From Oscillospiraceae bacterium (GTDB lineage: Bacteria; Bacillota; Clostridia; Oscillospirales; Oscillospiraceae), in assembly GCA_902775355.1 (NCBI GenBank), contig CACYLY010000023.1, positions 1 through 49,551 on the forward strand: a stretch of DNA of 49,551 nucleotides, read 5' to 3'. This document shows positions 1-9,360 of the stretch, piece after piece. Position 1 is the first letter of the stretch. Each line of letters begins with the position of its first letter. The notes under the pieces were generated by a model, which did not search any database, was not told the DNA's origin, and worked only from the letters and a program-made list of their open reading frames with translations. The position numbers and the translations under genes are program-made.

Positions 1-426
1 CTCTTCATTGTAGTCGTAGGAGACGGTGTAAGTATTGTCCGCGTTGATGCTGACATGGCAGCCCAGCCAGAAGTCCGCCAGCTCATAGAGCTCCATGCCG
101 TTCTCCGGGCTCACGGCAGCAGCCGCGGGAGCGCCGGCCTCGATGCTGGGATGGCAGACGGTGCCGGTGTTGGGCTCGGTGACCTCGCAGCTCCACTTGC
201 CCTCGGCCAGGACCACGGGGATCTCCGCGCCGCTTTCGGACTTGAGCACCAGATCGAGGGGGCTGACCCGCTCCCAGGTGCCGGTATCCTCCACGATGCC
301 GTTGTTCTCCCCGCCGAAGTCATAGGCTACGGTGTAGGTCCCGTCGGGATTGATGTTCACGTGGCAGCCCAGCCAGAAGTCCGCCAGCTCATAGAGCTCC
401 ATGCCGTTCTCCGGGCTGACGCCCTC
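1..426 (-). CDS. Out-of-frame continuation of the GH3 membrane protein (repeat copies 2 and 3, partial)
   Basis: Reading leftward from about 426, a frame one base off the upstream GH3 gene stays open to the window edge. It encodes a second full copy and the start of a third copy of the C-terminal module that ends the GH3 protein, each opening with the residues SPENGMELYELADFWLGCHV. The most economical reading is that this is the true 3' part of the neighbouring gene, separated from it by a single lost base near 427-430. There is no start codon or ribosome binding site of its own, so I do not consider it an independent gene. The module is unrecognised; it looks like a small beta-rich extracellular domain with two or three conserved Cys. 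Confidence 0.6.
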
Positions 427-745
427 GCGGCAGCAGCCGCGGGGGCGGCGGCGACCTCTACGAAGGGATGGCAGACGGTGGAGGTGTTGGGCTCGGTGAC
501 CTCGCAGCTCCACTTGCCCTCGGCCAGGACCACGGGGATCTCCGCGCCGCTGTCGCACTTGAGCAGCAGATCGAGGGGGCTGACCCGCTCCCAGGTGCCG
601 GAATCCTCCACGATGCCGTTGTTCTCCCCGCCGAAGTCATAGGCCACGGTGTAGGTCCCGTCGGGATTGATGTTCACGTGGCAGCCCAGCCAGAAGTCCG
701 CCAGCTCATAGAGCTCCATGCCGTTCTCCGGGCTGACGCCCTCGT
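1..745 (-). repeat. Three tandem copies of a roughly 102-106 codon module
   Basis: Nearly identical DNA recurs with the same marker (the codons for HV in WLGCHV) at 675-680, 358-363 and 52-57. Spacing is 317 bp between copies 1 and 2 and 306 bp between copies 2 and 3. The 306 is a multiple of three and the 317 is not, which places the frame break in the Ala/Pro-rich linker between copies 1 and 2. Copy 3 runs off the window. Confidence 0.85.
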
Positions 746-3548
746 CGGCGGGCTGCTCCGTTTCGGCGGTCGCCTCCCCGGGCGTTCCGGCAGACTTCAA
801 TGCCATGGCGGGCTTAATGGCGCAGAACCAGCACAGCAGACCCGAGAGGATCAGCACGGCCAGCACGATCAGCACGCCGACCCAGCCCAGCTTCTTTTCC
901 TTGAAGGCGGTGTTCTTCAGGATCACCAGCAGGACCACGCTGAGCACGATGGCGTTCAGCAGGGCCACCAGACCGTACCAGTAGGGCGAGTTGTCCGCCT
1001 CCACCTGCACGGCGGAGGAATTGGCCTGGGTGTAGAGGATGTTGTGGCAGGCCGTGCGCATGGCCTGGCGGGCGGTGTTGTTGTCGGTCTCGATGCTGGC
1101 GCCCATCAGGCAGAGCATCATGTCGTTGCCGGCGCGCACCGCCAGGTTGGGATCCATCCAGGAGGTGTTGGCCATGGCGGAGTCGGTGACCACCATGCCC
1201 ACGAAGCCCCATTCATTGCGCAGCACGTCGGTGAGCAGGGCTTTGGAGCCGCCGGCCCAGGTGGTGCCCAGGTAGGAGTAGCTGGACATGATCGCGGTGG
1301 TCTGGCCCTCCTTGACCGTGATCTCAAAGGGCTTGAGGTACAGCTCGCGCATAGCCTGCTCGTTGCACCAGACGGACAGGGACAGACGGTTGGACTCCTG
1401 ATCGTTCAGGGCGAAGTGCTTGGCGTAGCAGTAGACGCCCTGGGAGGCGGAGCCCTTGACCTGGGCCGCGCCCAGCTTGCCGGAGAGCAGACCGTCCTCG
1501 GAATAGTACTCGAAGTTGCGCCCGCTGAAGGGGGTGCGGTGGATGTTCATGCCCGGGGCGTACAGGCCCACGACGCCGTTGGCCAGGGCCTCCGCGCCGA
1601 AGACGCGGCCGAATTCCTCCACCAGCTCCACGTTCCAGGTGGAGCCGATGACGGCCTCGCTGGGGAAGGAGACGCCCTTGAGGGAGCTGACCAGGGAGTT
1701 GATGCCGGCGGGGCCGTCCAGATCGGAGGTGGCGGGCTTGCCCACGGAGGCCACGGCGGGGGTGGACCAGCCGCCGTTGAGGATCATGGTGGCCATGTCC
1801 TCATCGCTGAGCTGCTGGAGCAGCAGCTCCCACTTGGGATCGTCCCAGTCGAGCCCGGCCATGTCCTCCAGTGTCAGGCCGTTGTCGGCGTAGACGACGG
1901 CGGGGTCGGCACTGTTGACTTCATAGGGGGCCTTCTCGGTGAAGGCCTTCACCACCGCATCGGGGGCCGTCTTGCCGTCCTCCCGGGCCTTGGGGGTGGT
2001 GCCCGCCCAGTCGGAGCGGGAGACGTAAACCGTGATCTGGCCGTTCTGCACGTCGGCAAAGTGGGCCACGGCGGCGGTCTTGTCGGTGGAGCGGGGATTG
2101 CCCTCGCCGTAGACCACGGTGTCCTTCACGGTATAGGTCCGGCTGTCGATGGTCTCGTGGGCGTTGTTCATGAGCCGGATCTCGTAATCGCCGGCCTCCA
2201 GCACATAGCAGCCGGCGCCGAAGGCATCGAAGGAGGCCATGTCCTCCGCGGTAAAGGCCACGGTCACGGTCTCGGAGGCGCCGGGCTCCAGCAGGCCGGT
2301 CTTGGCAAAGCCGACCAGCGCCACATGGGCCTTCTCGATGCCGCCCTTGGTATAGGGGGCGGTGTAATAGACCTGCACCACGTCCTTGCCCGCAGCGTCG
2401 CCGGTATTGGTGACCTTCACCTGCAGGGCGATGGTGCTGCCGCCGTCCACATAGGACTCAATGCTCTGCTCAAAGCTGGTGTAGCTCAGGCCGTAGCCGA
2501 AGGGGTACTGGACGGTGCTGTCATAGTCGATGAAGCCGTCGGCCGCGGCGGTCTCGTAGTAGCGGTAGCCCACGTAGATGCCCTCGGCATACTCCACGTA
2601 GTGGCGGGTGTTCAGGTTGCCGTAAGTAAAGTCGCCGGCGTTCCAGAAGGCGGGGGCCGTGGACAGATCATAGGCATAGGTGTCCACCAGACGGCCGGAG
2701 GGGTTCACCGCACCGGTGAGCACTTTGCCCACCGCGTTGAAGCCCACCGCGCCGGGGCTGCCCACCCAGAGGGCCGCGTCCACGCCGTCCTCCAGGAAGC
2801 CCAGCTCCATGGCGTTGGAGGAGTTGATGAGCACGATGACCTTGGAGAAGCCCTGGGCCTTGACCAGCGCCAGCAGATCCTCCTCGTCCTTCGTCAGCTC
2901 CAGGTAGTGCCGCCCGTCGTCGGTCTGGCTGTAGCCCGCGGCAAACATATCCTGGGGCAGGTCGCCGCCCTCGCCGCCGATGCGGGAGAGGACGATGATC
3001 GCCGTGTCGGAGAAGTCCTTCGCCTGCTGCAGGACCGCGTCGGTGTAGGCGGAGGCGGGGACCTCTGCGGGGGTGAAGTTGGAGCCGGTGTAGCCGCCCT
3101 GCTTGGCGCGCTCCACGCCGGCGTTCCGGTAGAACTTCACCAGCTCTTCGTTGACCTCCAGGCCGGCGTTCTGCAGGCCCTGGACCACGTCCACATTGGC
3201 GGAGGTGTCGCCGGAGCCGCTGCCGGTGCCGCCGTAGATCGGGTCGATGGAGCCGTAGCCGAAGAGGTTGACCCTGGCGCCGCCGGCCAGGGGCAGGGCG
3301 CCGTTTTCGTTGCGGAGCAGGACGATGCCCTCCTCCTCCAGACGCTCAGCCATGGCAAGGCTCTGTTCCGTGGCCTCGGGCACGCTGAGCACGTCGGCGC
3401 TCCCGGCGGCCTTGGAGCCGGTGATCATGGGGTTCAGATTCACGCCCATCCACGAGGTGATCATGGTCTTGAGCGAGCCGCAGGCGATGTTGATCGCCAG
3501 GGTGACGATCAGCAGGATCGCCAAAAGAATGACGCTGCGTTTTTTCAT
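357..3548 (-). CDS. Membrane-anchored, domain-swapped GH3 glycosidase, frameshifted at its 3' end
   Basis: This is a glycoside hydrolase family 3 enzyme, probably a beta-glucosidase or related exo-enzyme acting outside the membrane. An N-terminal hydrophobic segment (residues 5-23) is followed by the GH3 alpha/beta sandwich (from about 72, EGIVLLRN), an FnIII-like domain (about 360-470) and only then the TIM barrel (about 535-850). This is the swapped order known from rumen GH3 enzymes. D789 in VVTDSAMA is the predicted nucleophile. Two more membrane helices (about 857-879 and 887-911) precede an extracellular-looking repeat module (about 934-1040). The last residues are Ala/Arg-rich readthrough in the wrong frame after a one-base loss near 427-430, so the natural protein probably contains further repeats and runs past the window. 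The start has a GAGAGGG site upstream. It is divergent from a TetR regulator that is its likely controller. The exact sugar cannot be told. Confidence 0.85.
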   Translation of the reverse strand: MKKRSVILLAILLIVTLAINIACGSLKTMITSWMGVNLNPMITGSKAAGSADVLSVPEATEQSLAMAERLEEEGIVLLRNENGALPLAGGARVNLFGYGSIDPIYGGTGSGSGDTSANVDVVQGLQNAGLEVNEELVKFYRNAGVERAKQGGYTGSNFTPAEVPASAYTDAVLQQAKDFSDTAIIVLSRIGGEGGDLPQDMFAAGYSQTDDGRHYLELTKDEEDLLALVKAQGFSKVIVLINSSNAMELGFLEDGVDAALWVGSPGAVGFNAVGKVLTGAVNPSGRLVDTYAYDLSTAPAFWNAGDFTYGNLNTRHYVEYAEGIYVGYRYYETAAADGFIDYDSTVQYPFGYGLSYTSFEQSIESYVDGGSTIALQVKVTNTGDAAGKDVVQVYYTAPYTKGGIEKAHVALVGFAKTGLLEPGASETVTVAFTAEDMASFDAFGAGCYVLEAGDYEIRLMNNAHETIDSRTYTVKDTVVYGEGNPRSTDKTAAVAHFADVQNGQITVYVSRSDWAGTTPKAREDGKTAPDAVVKAFTEKAPYEVNSADPAVVYADNGLTLEDMAGLDWDDPKWELLLQQLSDEDMATMILNGGWSTPAVASVGKPATSDLDGPAGINSLVSSLKGVSFPSEAVIGSTWNVELVEEFGRVFGAEALANGVVGLYAPGMNIHRTPFSGRNFEYYSEDGLLSGKLGAAQVKGSASQGVYCYAKHFALNDQESNRLSLSVWCNEQAMRELYLKPFEITVKEGQTTAIMSSYSYLGTTWAGGSKALLTDVLRNEWGFVGMVVTDSAMANTSWMDPNLAVRAGNDMMLCLMGASIETDNNTARQAMRTACHNILYTQANSSAVQVEADNSPYWYGLVALLNAIVLSVVLLVILKNTAFKEKKLGWVGVLIVLAVLILSGLLCWFCAIKPAMALKSAGTPGEATAETEQPADEGVSPENGMELYELADFWLGCHVNINPDGTYTVAYDFGGENNGIVEDSGTWERVSPLDLLLKCDSGAEIPVVLAEGKWSCEVTEPNTSTVCHPFVEVAAAPAAAAARASARRTAWSSMSWRTSGWAAT

Positions 3549-3585
3549 GGCTTGACCCTCTCTTCTTCACAAATTGCTTTCGTGC

Positions 3586-3637
3586 TTGACAAAAGTTGCT
3601 GCAATATGATAATATCGACACAGTGTTGAAATTGCAA
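3586..3637. promoter_or_regulatory. Overlapping divergent promoters of the TetR and GH3 genes
   Basis: Rightward: TTGACA (3586-3591), 16 bases, GATAAT (3608-3613), for the TetR gene. Leftward: TTGCAA (3637-3632), 17 bases, TATTAT (3614-3609), for the GH3 gene. The two -10 boxes occupy the same bases, so polymerase can bind in only one direction at a time, and a single repressor site could close both. No transcription data; called on sequence match alone. Confidence 0.6.
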
Positions 3638-3732
3638 CCGACAGATGATTTTGCGATGTGCTGTAAACAACAAATCCTGCCGCTTTTGTTGAATTTGCGG
3701 CAAACAGAAAGATATTTTTTTGAGGGAACGCT

Positions 3733-4275
3733 ATGGAAAAGCCGGAATCCAGACGCACACAGATGACCAAACGCCTGATCCGCACGGCGCTGGTGGAGCT
3801 CATGGAGGAAAAGACCCTGGAGCGCATCACCATCAAGGAGCTCTGCGAGCGGGCGGACGTGAACCGCACCACCTTCTATCTGCACTATTCGGACCAGCGC
3901 AGCGTCCTCAACGACCTGAAGGAGGAGGTCTGCCGGCAGACCATCGCCATGATCGGCGAGTCGGATTTTTCCGATCCCACGGCCTTTGTCGAGCGCTTTC
4001 TGGGCTATATCCGGGCCAATGACCGGCAGTTCCGGATCCTGTTTTTGAACGACGAGGGGGATCGCTTCCGCTTCGCCCTGATGGACGCGGTGGCCCGGGA
4101 GCTGATGCCCTACATCCGCGGCACCGCCGACCCCCAGGCCGACGCTTTCGGTCTGGCCTACGTCATGGCCGGCAGTCTCAGCATCATCATCGAGTGGATG
4201 AAGACCGGCTACGAGCGCAGTCCCCGGGACCTGGCCGGCTTTCTTTTCCGGATCAACGACAGCGTCCGCTGGTAG
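3733..4275 (+). CDS. TetR/AcrR-family transcriptional regulator
   Basis: This 180-residue protein has a TetR-type N-terminal helix-turn-helix (about residues 12-55; IKELCERADVNRTTFYLHY is the recognition region) and an all-helical C-terminal ligand or dimer domain of the DhaS-like type seen in many Bacillota regulators. The ATG follows GAGGG at 3722-3726 with normal spacing. It is divergent from the GH3 membrane protein and its promoter overlaps that gene's promoter, so control of itself and of the GH3 gene is the simplest inference. The effector is unknown. A strong terminator follows it. Confidence 0.85.
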   Translation: MEKPESRRTQMTKRLIRTALVELMEEKTLERITIKELCERADVNRTTFYLHYSDQRSVLNDLKEEVCRQTIAMIGESDFSDPTAFVERFLGYIRANDRQFRILFLNDEGDRFRFALMDAVARELMPYIRGTADPQADAFGLAYVMAGSLSIIIEWMKTGYERSPRDLAGFLFRINDSVRW

Positions 4276-4306
4276 CCGCGGCGTTCTTCCCTCTCCTTCC
4301 GAAACG

Positions 4307-4349
4307 AAAGAAGCGAATCCTTGCGTATTGCAGGGATTCGCTTCTTTTA
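4307..4349. terminator. Bidirectional terminator between TetR and GH78 genes
   Basis: A perfect 14-bp stem (4307-4320 with 4334-4347) is flanked by A-rich and T-rich tracts on its two sides. It lies between the convergent ends of the TetR gene (rightward) and the GH78 operon (leftward), so it can stop both transcripts. Confidence 0.85.
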
Positions 4350-4366
4350 TTGTCTCGAAGAGCGGC

Positions 4367-6901
4367 TCAGGCCTCCGTGAAGCTGTATTCACCGGGGCCT
4401 ACGGTCTGCGCCGTGCCGACGGGAAGGCGGATCTCCGCCTCGCAGTTGGCGGGAATGCGGACGCGGTAGACGGTCTTGCCGTCCTTCTTCTCCCAGCGGC
4501 TCTCGACCATGCCGAAAACGCTGTTGTAGCGGGCCTCGGCAAAAGTAAGGCTGCCGCCGGGCAGGGGGGCGATGACAAAGCGGTTCTCGCCCGCCACGCG
4601 GATGCCGCACATGGTGCTGAACAGCCACTCCACCGCGGCGCCCTTGGAATAGTGGTTCAGGGAGGCGACGCCCTCCTGGGAGTTCGGGCCCTCCCAGCTC
4701 TCCCAGATGGTGGTGGCGCCGGTCTTCGGCATGGAGAGCCAGCCGGGGATCTCCTCGTTCTCCAGCAGGCGGTAGGCCGCTTCCGGATCGTAGGAGCTCA
4801 GCACGTAGAGGATCAGCGGCGTGGACAAAAAGCCCGTGCCCAGGCGCCAGCCGTAGTGCTCCAGGGCTTCGAGCAGGCGCTTTTTCGCGTAGGCGGTCTG
4901 CTCCTCGTCCAGCAGCTCCAGGTACAGGGGCCGGACCAGCTGGGCCTGCCGGTCGGTGTCCAGGCTGAACTTCTCGGTCCGCACCAGCTCCTGATAGGCC
5001 TTTTTGCAGCCCTCGGCATAGCCGGCGAATTCCTTGGCGTCCTCTGCATGGCCCAGCCGCTGGGCGATCTCAGCCATCAGGCGCATCACATAGGCGGTGT
5101 AGGCCGTGGAGACCTCGGGATGGGGCGCCACAAAGTCCTGCCAGCGGAAGCCGCCGCCGATCTCCACCGGCTCGGCCCACTCGCCGTAGCTCTGGCCCAT
5201 GTTGACAAAATACTTCTGCGCCTCTTTGGAAAGCCTGATGCGGTCGGAAAAGATCGGCGTCGTTTTGCCGACGCGCTTTTCCATGAAGCGGGCGTATTTC
5301 GCCATGCCCTCGTAGTACTCCCGCAGGATGGACTCGTCCTGATAGATCTCACTGTAGCGCCAGGGGATCAGCACCCCCACGTCGGACCAGCCCACGGAGC
5401 CGTTCATGGTCCACATGTAGAAGTCCGAGCCGCCCTCCGGCGCGATGTGGGGCAGGCGGCCGTTCTTCCGCTGCCAGTCGAACACGTCGTGCAGGTACTT
5501 GCGGGCAAAGGGGGCGAAGCCGAAGAGATAGGCCGCGCTGGTGAAGAAGAGCTGGGCGTCCCCGGTCCAGCCGTGGCGCTCCCGGGTGGGGCAGTCGGTG
5601 GGGATGTCCAGGTGGTTGCCCTTGGCCGACCAGACGGTGGCCTCGAAAAAGCGGTTCAGCAGCGCATGGGAGCTGTCAAACCAGCCGGTCCGCTCCAGGT
5701 CGGAATAGACGGCGTGGGCGGTGAAGTCCTCGGGCTGGAAGGGGACCTCGGTCTCCACCAGCACATACTGGAAGCCGAACACGGCGAAGCGGGTCTTGTA
5801 CTCGTTCCAGCCCTCCGCGCAGCTGTAGTCCACCTGCTGCAGCGGGGTCGTCTTGCCCCGGTTGGCCAGCTGGATGTTCTTCTGGGTGAACTCCCCGTCC
5901 TTGTCCAGCATCTCGCCGAAGCGCAGGAAGATCCGCTGCCCGGCGTGGGCACTGAGGGTGAAGGAGACATAGCCCTGGATGTTCTGCCCGAAGTCCAGCA
6001 CCGTTTTGCCCGCGGGCGTGGTGAGGAGCCGGGGCTTGAACTGCTCGTGCTCGGTGACGGGCACATTGTTGGAGGCCACGGGCTTCACCCTGTGCTTCGT
6101 GCGCTTGGCCTTGCCGGTGCAGAGGGGCGAGCGGAAGGCCTCCACGATCTCGCCGTCCTTGTTGTCGGCAAAGCGGATGGGGCCGTCGTCGGACCAGTCC
6201 CAGCTCTCGTCGCTGAGGACCGTCTGCGTGCCGCCGTCTTCCAGCGTGATCTCCAGCTGGGCCAAGAGCTTGGTCTCGGTGCCGTACTGGTTCACGATGC
6301 CGTTGGCGCCGCAGGAACCCCGATACCAGCCGTCGGCCAGCTGGACCGTCAGCTCGTTCTCGCCTTGGCAGAGCATGCCGGTAACGTCGTAGGTCTGGTA
6401 CTGGACCCGCTTGCGGTAATCGGTATAGCCCGGGGCCATCACGAAATCGCCGACCTTCTCCCCGCCCAGCCGGGCCTCATAGAGGCCGCAGGCGGTGATA
6501 TACAGCCGGGCGCGCTTCACCGGCCCGTCCACCGCAAAGGTCTTGCGGAAGCAGTCAACAGGATAGCGCTGCTTCCGGTTCACCGTATAATTGCCGGTGA
6601 TCCACTTGGCCTGCCAGGCGCTGATCCCCATTTCAAAATAGGCCTCGCTCCACTGGCCGGGCTCGCCGTTTTCATCCCAGAGGCGGACGCGCCAGTTCAC
6701 CCGCTCCCGGTCCCGGAGGGGCCTGGGGTACACGGCCTGCATGGAGGCGCTCTCCACTTTGCCGCTGTCCCAGTTCTCGGTGACGATCTGATAGGCCGTC
6801 TGCCGGAGGCCGCCCTCGCAGTTCCACATGAGGCGGGGCTTCTGGATGTCGATGCCCAGGGGATTTTCCAGGTATTCGGTTCTCAGTCGGATCGCTTTCA
6901 T
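4367..6901 (-). CDS. GH78 alpha-L-rhamnosidase
   Basis: The enzyme hydrolyses terminal alpha-L-rhamnose from glycosides such as flavonoid rutinosides or rhamnose-containing oligosaccharides. The 844-residue protein shows the usual GH78 layout: beta-sandwich domains (about 1-330), a family concanavalin-like region, then the (alpha/alpha)6 barrel beginning near residue 380. The barrel bears the family hallmark DCPTRERHGWTGDAQ and the conserved acidic stretch TIWESWEGPN. A C-terminal beta-sandwich closes it. There is no signal peptide, so it is intracellular. Its ATG overlaps the stop codon of the upstream GH3 gene by 4 bases, implying translational coupling, and it is the last gene of the symporter-GH3-GH78 operon. 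Substrates therefore enter intact through the symporter and are taken apart in the cytoplasm. Confidence 0.93.
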   Translation of the reverse strand: MKAIRLRTEYLENPLGIDIQKPRLMWNCEGGLRQTAYQIVTENWDSGKVESASMQAVYPRPLRDRERVNWRVRLWDENGEPGQWSEAYFEMGISAWQAKWITGNYTVNRKQRYPVDCFRKTFAVDGPVKRARLYITACGLYEARLGGEKVGDFVMAPGYTDYRKRVQYQTYDVTGMLCQGENELTVQLADGWYRGSCGANGIVNQYGTETKLLAQLEITLEDGGTQTVLSDESWDWSDDGPIRFADNKDGEIVEAFRSPLCTGKAKRTKHRVKPVASNNVPVTEHEQFKPRLLTTPAGKTVLDFGQNIQGYVSFTLSAHAGQRIFLRFGEMLDKDGEFTQKNIQLANRGKTTPLQQVDYSCAEGWNEYKTRFAVFGFQYVLVETEVPFQPEDFTAHAVYSDLERTGWFDSSHALLNRFFEATVWSAKGNHLDIPTDCPTRERHGWTGDAQLFFTSAAYLFGFAPFARKYLHDVFDWQRKNGRLPHIAPEGGSDFYMWTMNGSVGWSDVGVLIPWRYSEIYQDESILREYYEGMAKYARFMEKRVGKTTPIFSDRIRLSKEAQKYFVNMGQSYGEWAEPVEIGGGFRWQDFVAPHPEVSTAYTAYVMRLMAEIAQRLGHAEDAKEFAGYAEGCKKAYQELVRTEKFSLDTDRQAQLVRPLYLELLDEEQTAYAKKRLLEALEHYGWRLGTGFLSTPLILYVLSSYDPEAAYRLLENEEIPGWLSMPKTGATTIWESWEGPNSQEGVASLNHYSKGAAVEWLFSTMCGIRVAGENRFVIAPLPGGSLTFAEARYNSVFGMVESRWEKKDGKTVYRVRIPANCEAEIRLPVGTAQTVGPGEYSFTEA

Positions 6902-9333
6902 GCTTCGTCCTCCTTTTTGCTTTGGTCCGCGGCCAGCATCTTCGCCAGCCGGGCGATCCGGGTGGCGTTGATCAGGAGCTGGCGGCGGGTCACCAGGCCC
7001 TTCTTCAGGCCCTTCATCATGGCCTTCAGGTCGCCGGGGCCGCCGGGCATGGTCAGATCGTTGCCCGCCGCGGCGGTCTTTGCGGCGTCGGGGGCGGGGT
7101 ATTTCTTCTTACCCGCGTACATGGCGCCGATGACCCAGTCGGTCATCACCATGCCCCGATAGCCGAATTCGCAGCGCAGCACGTCCTCCAGCAGGTCCCG
7201 CCGCTCGCAGGTGTGGACGCCGTTGAGCAGGTTGTAGGAGGTCATCAGGGCGTGGGGCTGACTCTCCTTCACGGCGATCTCAAAGCCCCGCAGATAGATC
7301 TCCCGCAGGGCCCGCTGGCTGACCTGGCTGTTGGAGCTGTAGCGGTTGGTCTCCTGGTTGTTGGCCGCGAAGTGCTTGATGGTCGTGCCCCGGCCCGGGT
7401 GCTTCTGCACGCCCCGGGTGATCGCCGCGGCGAACTTGCCGGAGAGCAGCGGGTCCTCGGAGAAATACTCGAAGTTGCGGCCGCAGCGGATGTCCCGGTG
7501 GATGTTCAGCGCCGGGGCCAGCCAGAGATGCACGCCGAAGCGCTCCATCTCGTCGCCCACGATGTCGCCGCAGGCTTCGGCGAAGGGGAGGTTCCAGCTC
7601 TGGGCCAGGGCGGTGCCGACGGGGATGGCGCTGCAGTTCTGCTCCAGGATCTCCCCTTTCGCCTGGCCCTTCCCCTCCAGCAGCTTCATCACAAAGGCAG
7701 CGGGCGCGGGCATCAGCTCCATCACGCTCTCGGGCATGCCGCCGCCGATGGCGTGGACGCCCTGCTCGTCCCGGGTGTACTGCCGGCTCAGGCGCAGCCC
7801 GGCGGGGCCGTCGGCCATGACCAGGCCGGGGATGCCGCTGTCCTTCGGGGAGACGGTCTCCCCCGCGGCGCCGGCAACGCTCTGGGCGGCGGCGCCGATC
7901 ACGCTCTGGGAGCCCTTGCGCTTGAAGGCGCCGATGTTCATCAGGCAGAGCTCCTCGTCGCCCAGCTTCTCGAGGGCCGGGTCGATCTCATGGGAGAGGG
8001 CATAGTCCACGGTCTCCGTCTGAAAAGCCCCGGCGTCCAGCGTCAGAATGGGAAGTCCGTCCGGGACTTCCGTCGTCGCCGCCTCCGGCCGCCAGTCGGT
8101 AAAGTCCGGCTTGCCCAGGCAGTTCTTGACCTGCCTGACCGGGGCTTCCCCGTTCAGGCGGAGGACGGCCACCGCCTGCGTGTCCCGGCTGGAGGTGCCC
8201 AGCCGCAGCACATAGTCCCCGCCCTCCAGGACCCAGGCCGCCCGCTCTGCGTCGTAGGAGGCCAGGTCCCGCAGATCGAAGGACAGGCGCAGGCTCTGTT
8301 CCTGGCCGGGCTGCAGCGCTTCGGTTTTCTCAAAGGCCGCCAGGGCCTGAAAGGGCTTGTCCAGCCGGCCGCGAGGCGGGGTGACGTAGAGCTGCGCCAC
8401 TTCTTTCCCGATGCGCGCTCCGGTGTTCTTCACAGAGGCCGTCACGGTGATGATGCCCGCTTCCGCCGAGACCTGGCCCGCTGCCAGGGCGAAGTCGGTG
8501 TAGCCCAGGCCGAAGCCGAAGGGGAAAAGGGGCTTTTTGCCCACGGTGTCGAAATAGCGGTAGCCCACGTAGACGCCCTCGTTATAGCGGGTGTCGTCCT
8601 TGTCGCCAAACTGACCGACGGTCGGGTAGTCCTCCCAGGCGGTCCAGGTGGTGGTCAGCTTGCCCAAGGGCGCGCTTTTGCCCAGGAGCAGGTCGGCCAG
8701 GATGCGGCCGGTCTCCATGCCCAGCTGGCTGAGCAGCAGGATGTTGCGCACCTCCAGCACCGGGGAGAGGTCCACCACGCCGCCCACGTTCAGCACCAGC
8801 AGAAAGTGCTTGTATTTCCGGTCCAGCGCCAGGATGTCCCGCTTCTCCGTCTCGGTCAGCAGGATGTCGCCGGGGACGGGCCTGCGGTCCGAGCCCTCGC
8901 CGGAAATGCGCGAGAGGACGTAGACGGCGGCCTCGCCGGGGGCGTCCAGGGGCAGCTCGTATTCCGGCTCCGGCATCACGGCGCCCATGCTGTCCAGGAT
9001 CGCCAGGGTGCCCCGCTTCAGCGCGTCCCGCTTGAGCTGGCGGATGAAGCGCTTTTTCGCCTCGGGATAGAGCGCGCCGTAGCTCTCCAGCCAGGGCTTG
9101 CTGGTGATGCGGAAGCCCGCCTCCTCCAGCCCCTCCTCCGCGGTGACGGCGTAGCGGGAATTGACCTCCCCGGAGCCGGTGCCGCCCTTGACAGTGCGGC
9201 GGGCGCCGCTGCCGTAGAGCGCCAGGTCGCAGGGAGCCTCCAGGGGGAAGCTCCCGTCGCTTTTCAGCAGGACCGCGCACTCCGCGCCGAAGCGGCGCAG
9301 GAGCTGGCTGTGTTCTCTTTCATAGTCGTGCAT
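6898..9333 (-). CDS. Cytoplasmic domain-swapped GH3 beta-glycosidase
   Basis: GH3 exo-glycosidase of 811 residues with the same swapped order as the GH3 protein at the window start: sandwich domain first, FnIII-like domain (about 300-390), TIM barrel last (about 500-790). D732 in VMTDWV is the predicted nucleophile, and KHFAANNQETNR and GRNFEYFSEDP are typical GH3 active-site stretches. It has no signal peptide or membrane helix, unlike its paralogue. A GGAGG site precedes the ATG. It lies 27 bp after the symporter gene and overlaps the GH78 gene by 4 bp. Together with GH78 it would release the glucose (or xylose) unit left after rhamnose removal; the sugar preference is inference. Confidence 0.9.
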   Translation of the reverse strand: MHDYEREHSQLLRRFGAECAVLLKSDGSFPLEAPCDLALYGSGARRTVKGGTGSGEVNSRYAVTAEEGLEEAGFRITSKPWLESYGALYPEAKKRFIRQLKRDALKRGTLAILDSMGAVMPEPEYELPLDAPGEAAVYVLSRISGEGSDRRPVPGDILLTETEKRDILALDRKYKHFLLVLNVGGVVDLSPVLEVRNILLLSQLGMETGRILADLLLGKSAPLGKLTTTWTAWEDYPTVGQFGDKDDTRYNEGVYVGYRYFDTVGKKPLFPFGFGLGYTDFALAAGQVSAEAGIITVTASVKNTGARIGKEVAQLYVTPPRGRLDKPFQALAAFEKTEALQPGQEQSLRLSFDLRDLASYDAERAAWVLEGGDYVLRLGTSSRDTQAVAVLRLNGEAPVRQVKNCLGKPDFTDWRPEAATTEVPDGLPILTLDAGAFQTETVDYALSHEIDPALEKLGDEELCLMNIGAFKRKGSQSVIGAAAQSVAGAAGETVSPKDSGIPGLVMADGPAGLRLSRQYTRDEQGVHAIGGGMPESVMELMPAPAAFVMKLLEGKGQAKGEILEQNCSAIPVGTALAQSWNLPFAEACGDIVGDEMERFGVHLWLAPALNIHRDIRCGRNFEYFSEDPLLSGKFAAAITRGVQKHPGRGTTIKHFAANNQETNRYSSNSQVSQRALREIYLRGFEIAVKESQPHALMTSYNLLNGVHTCERRDLLEDVLRCEFGYRGMVMTDWVIGAMYAGKKKYPAPDAAKTAAAGNDLTMPGGPGDLKAMMKGLKKGLVTRRQLLINATRIARLAKMLAADQSKKEDEA

Positions 9334-9360
9334 TCTGTTTCCTCCGTATCCGATCCGGCC

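Noticed and set aside
468-3629. 1053-codon open frame opposite the membrane GH3 gene
   Set aside because: Antisense shadow; the product is compositionally odd and has no ribosome binding site, while the minus strand encodes a clear GH3 enzyme.
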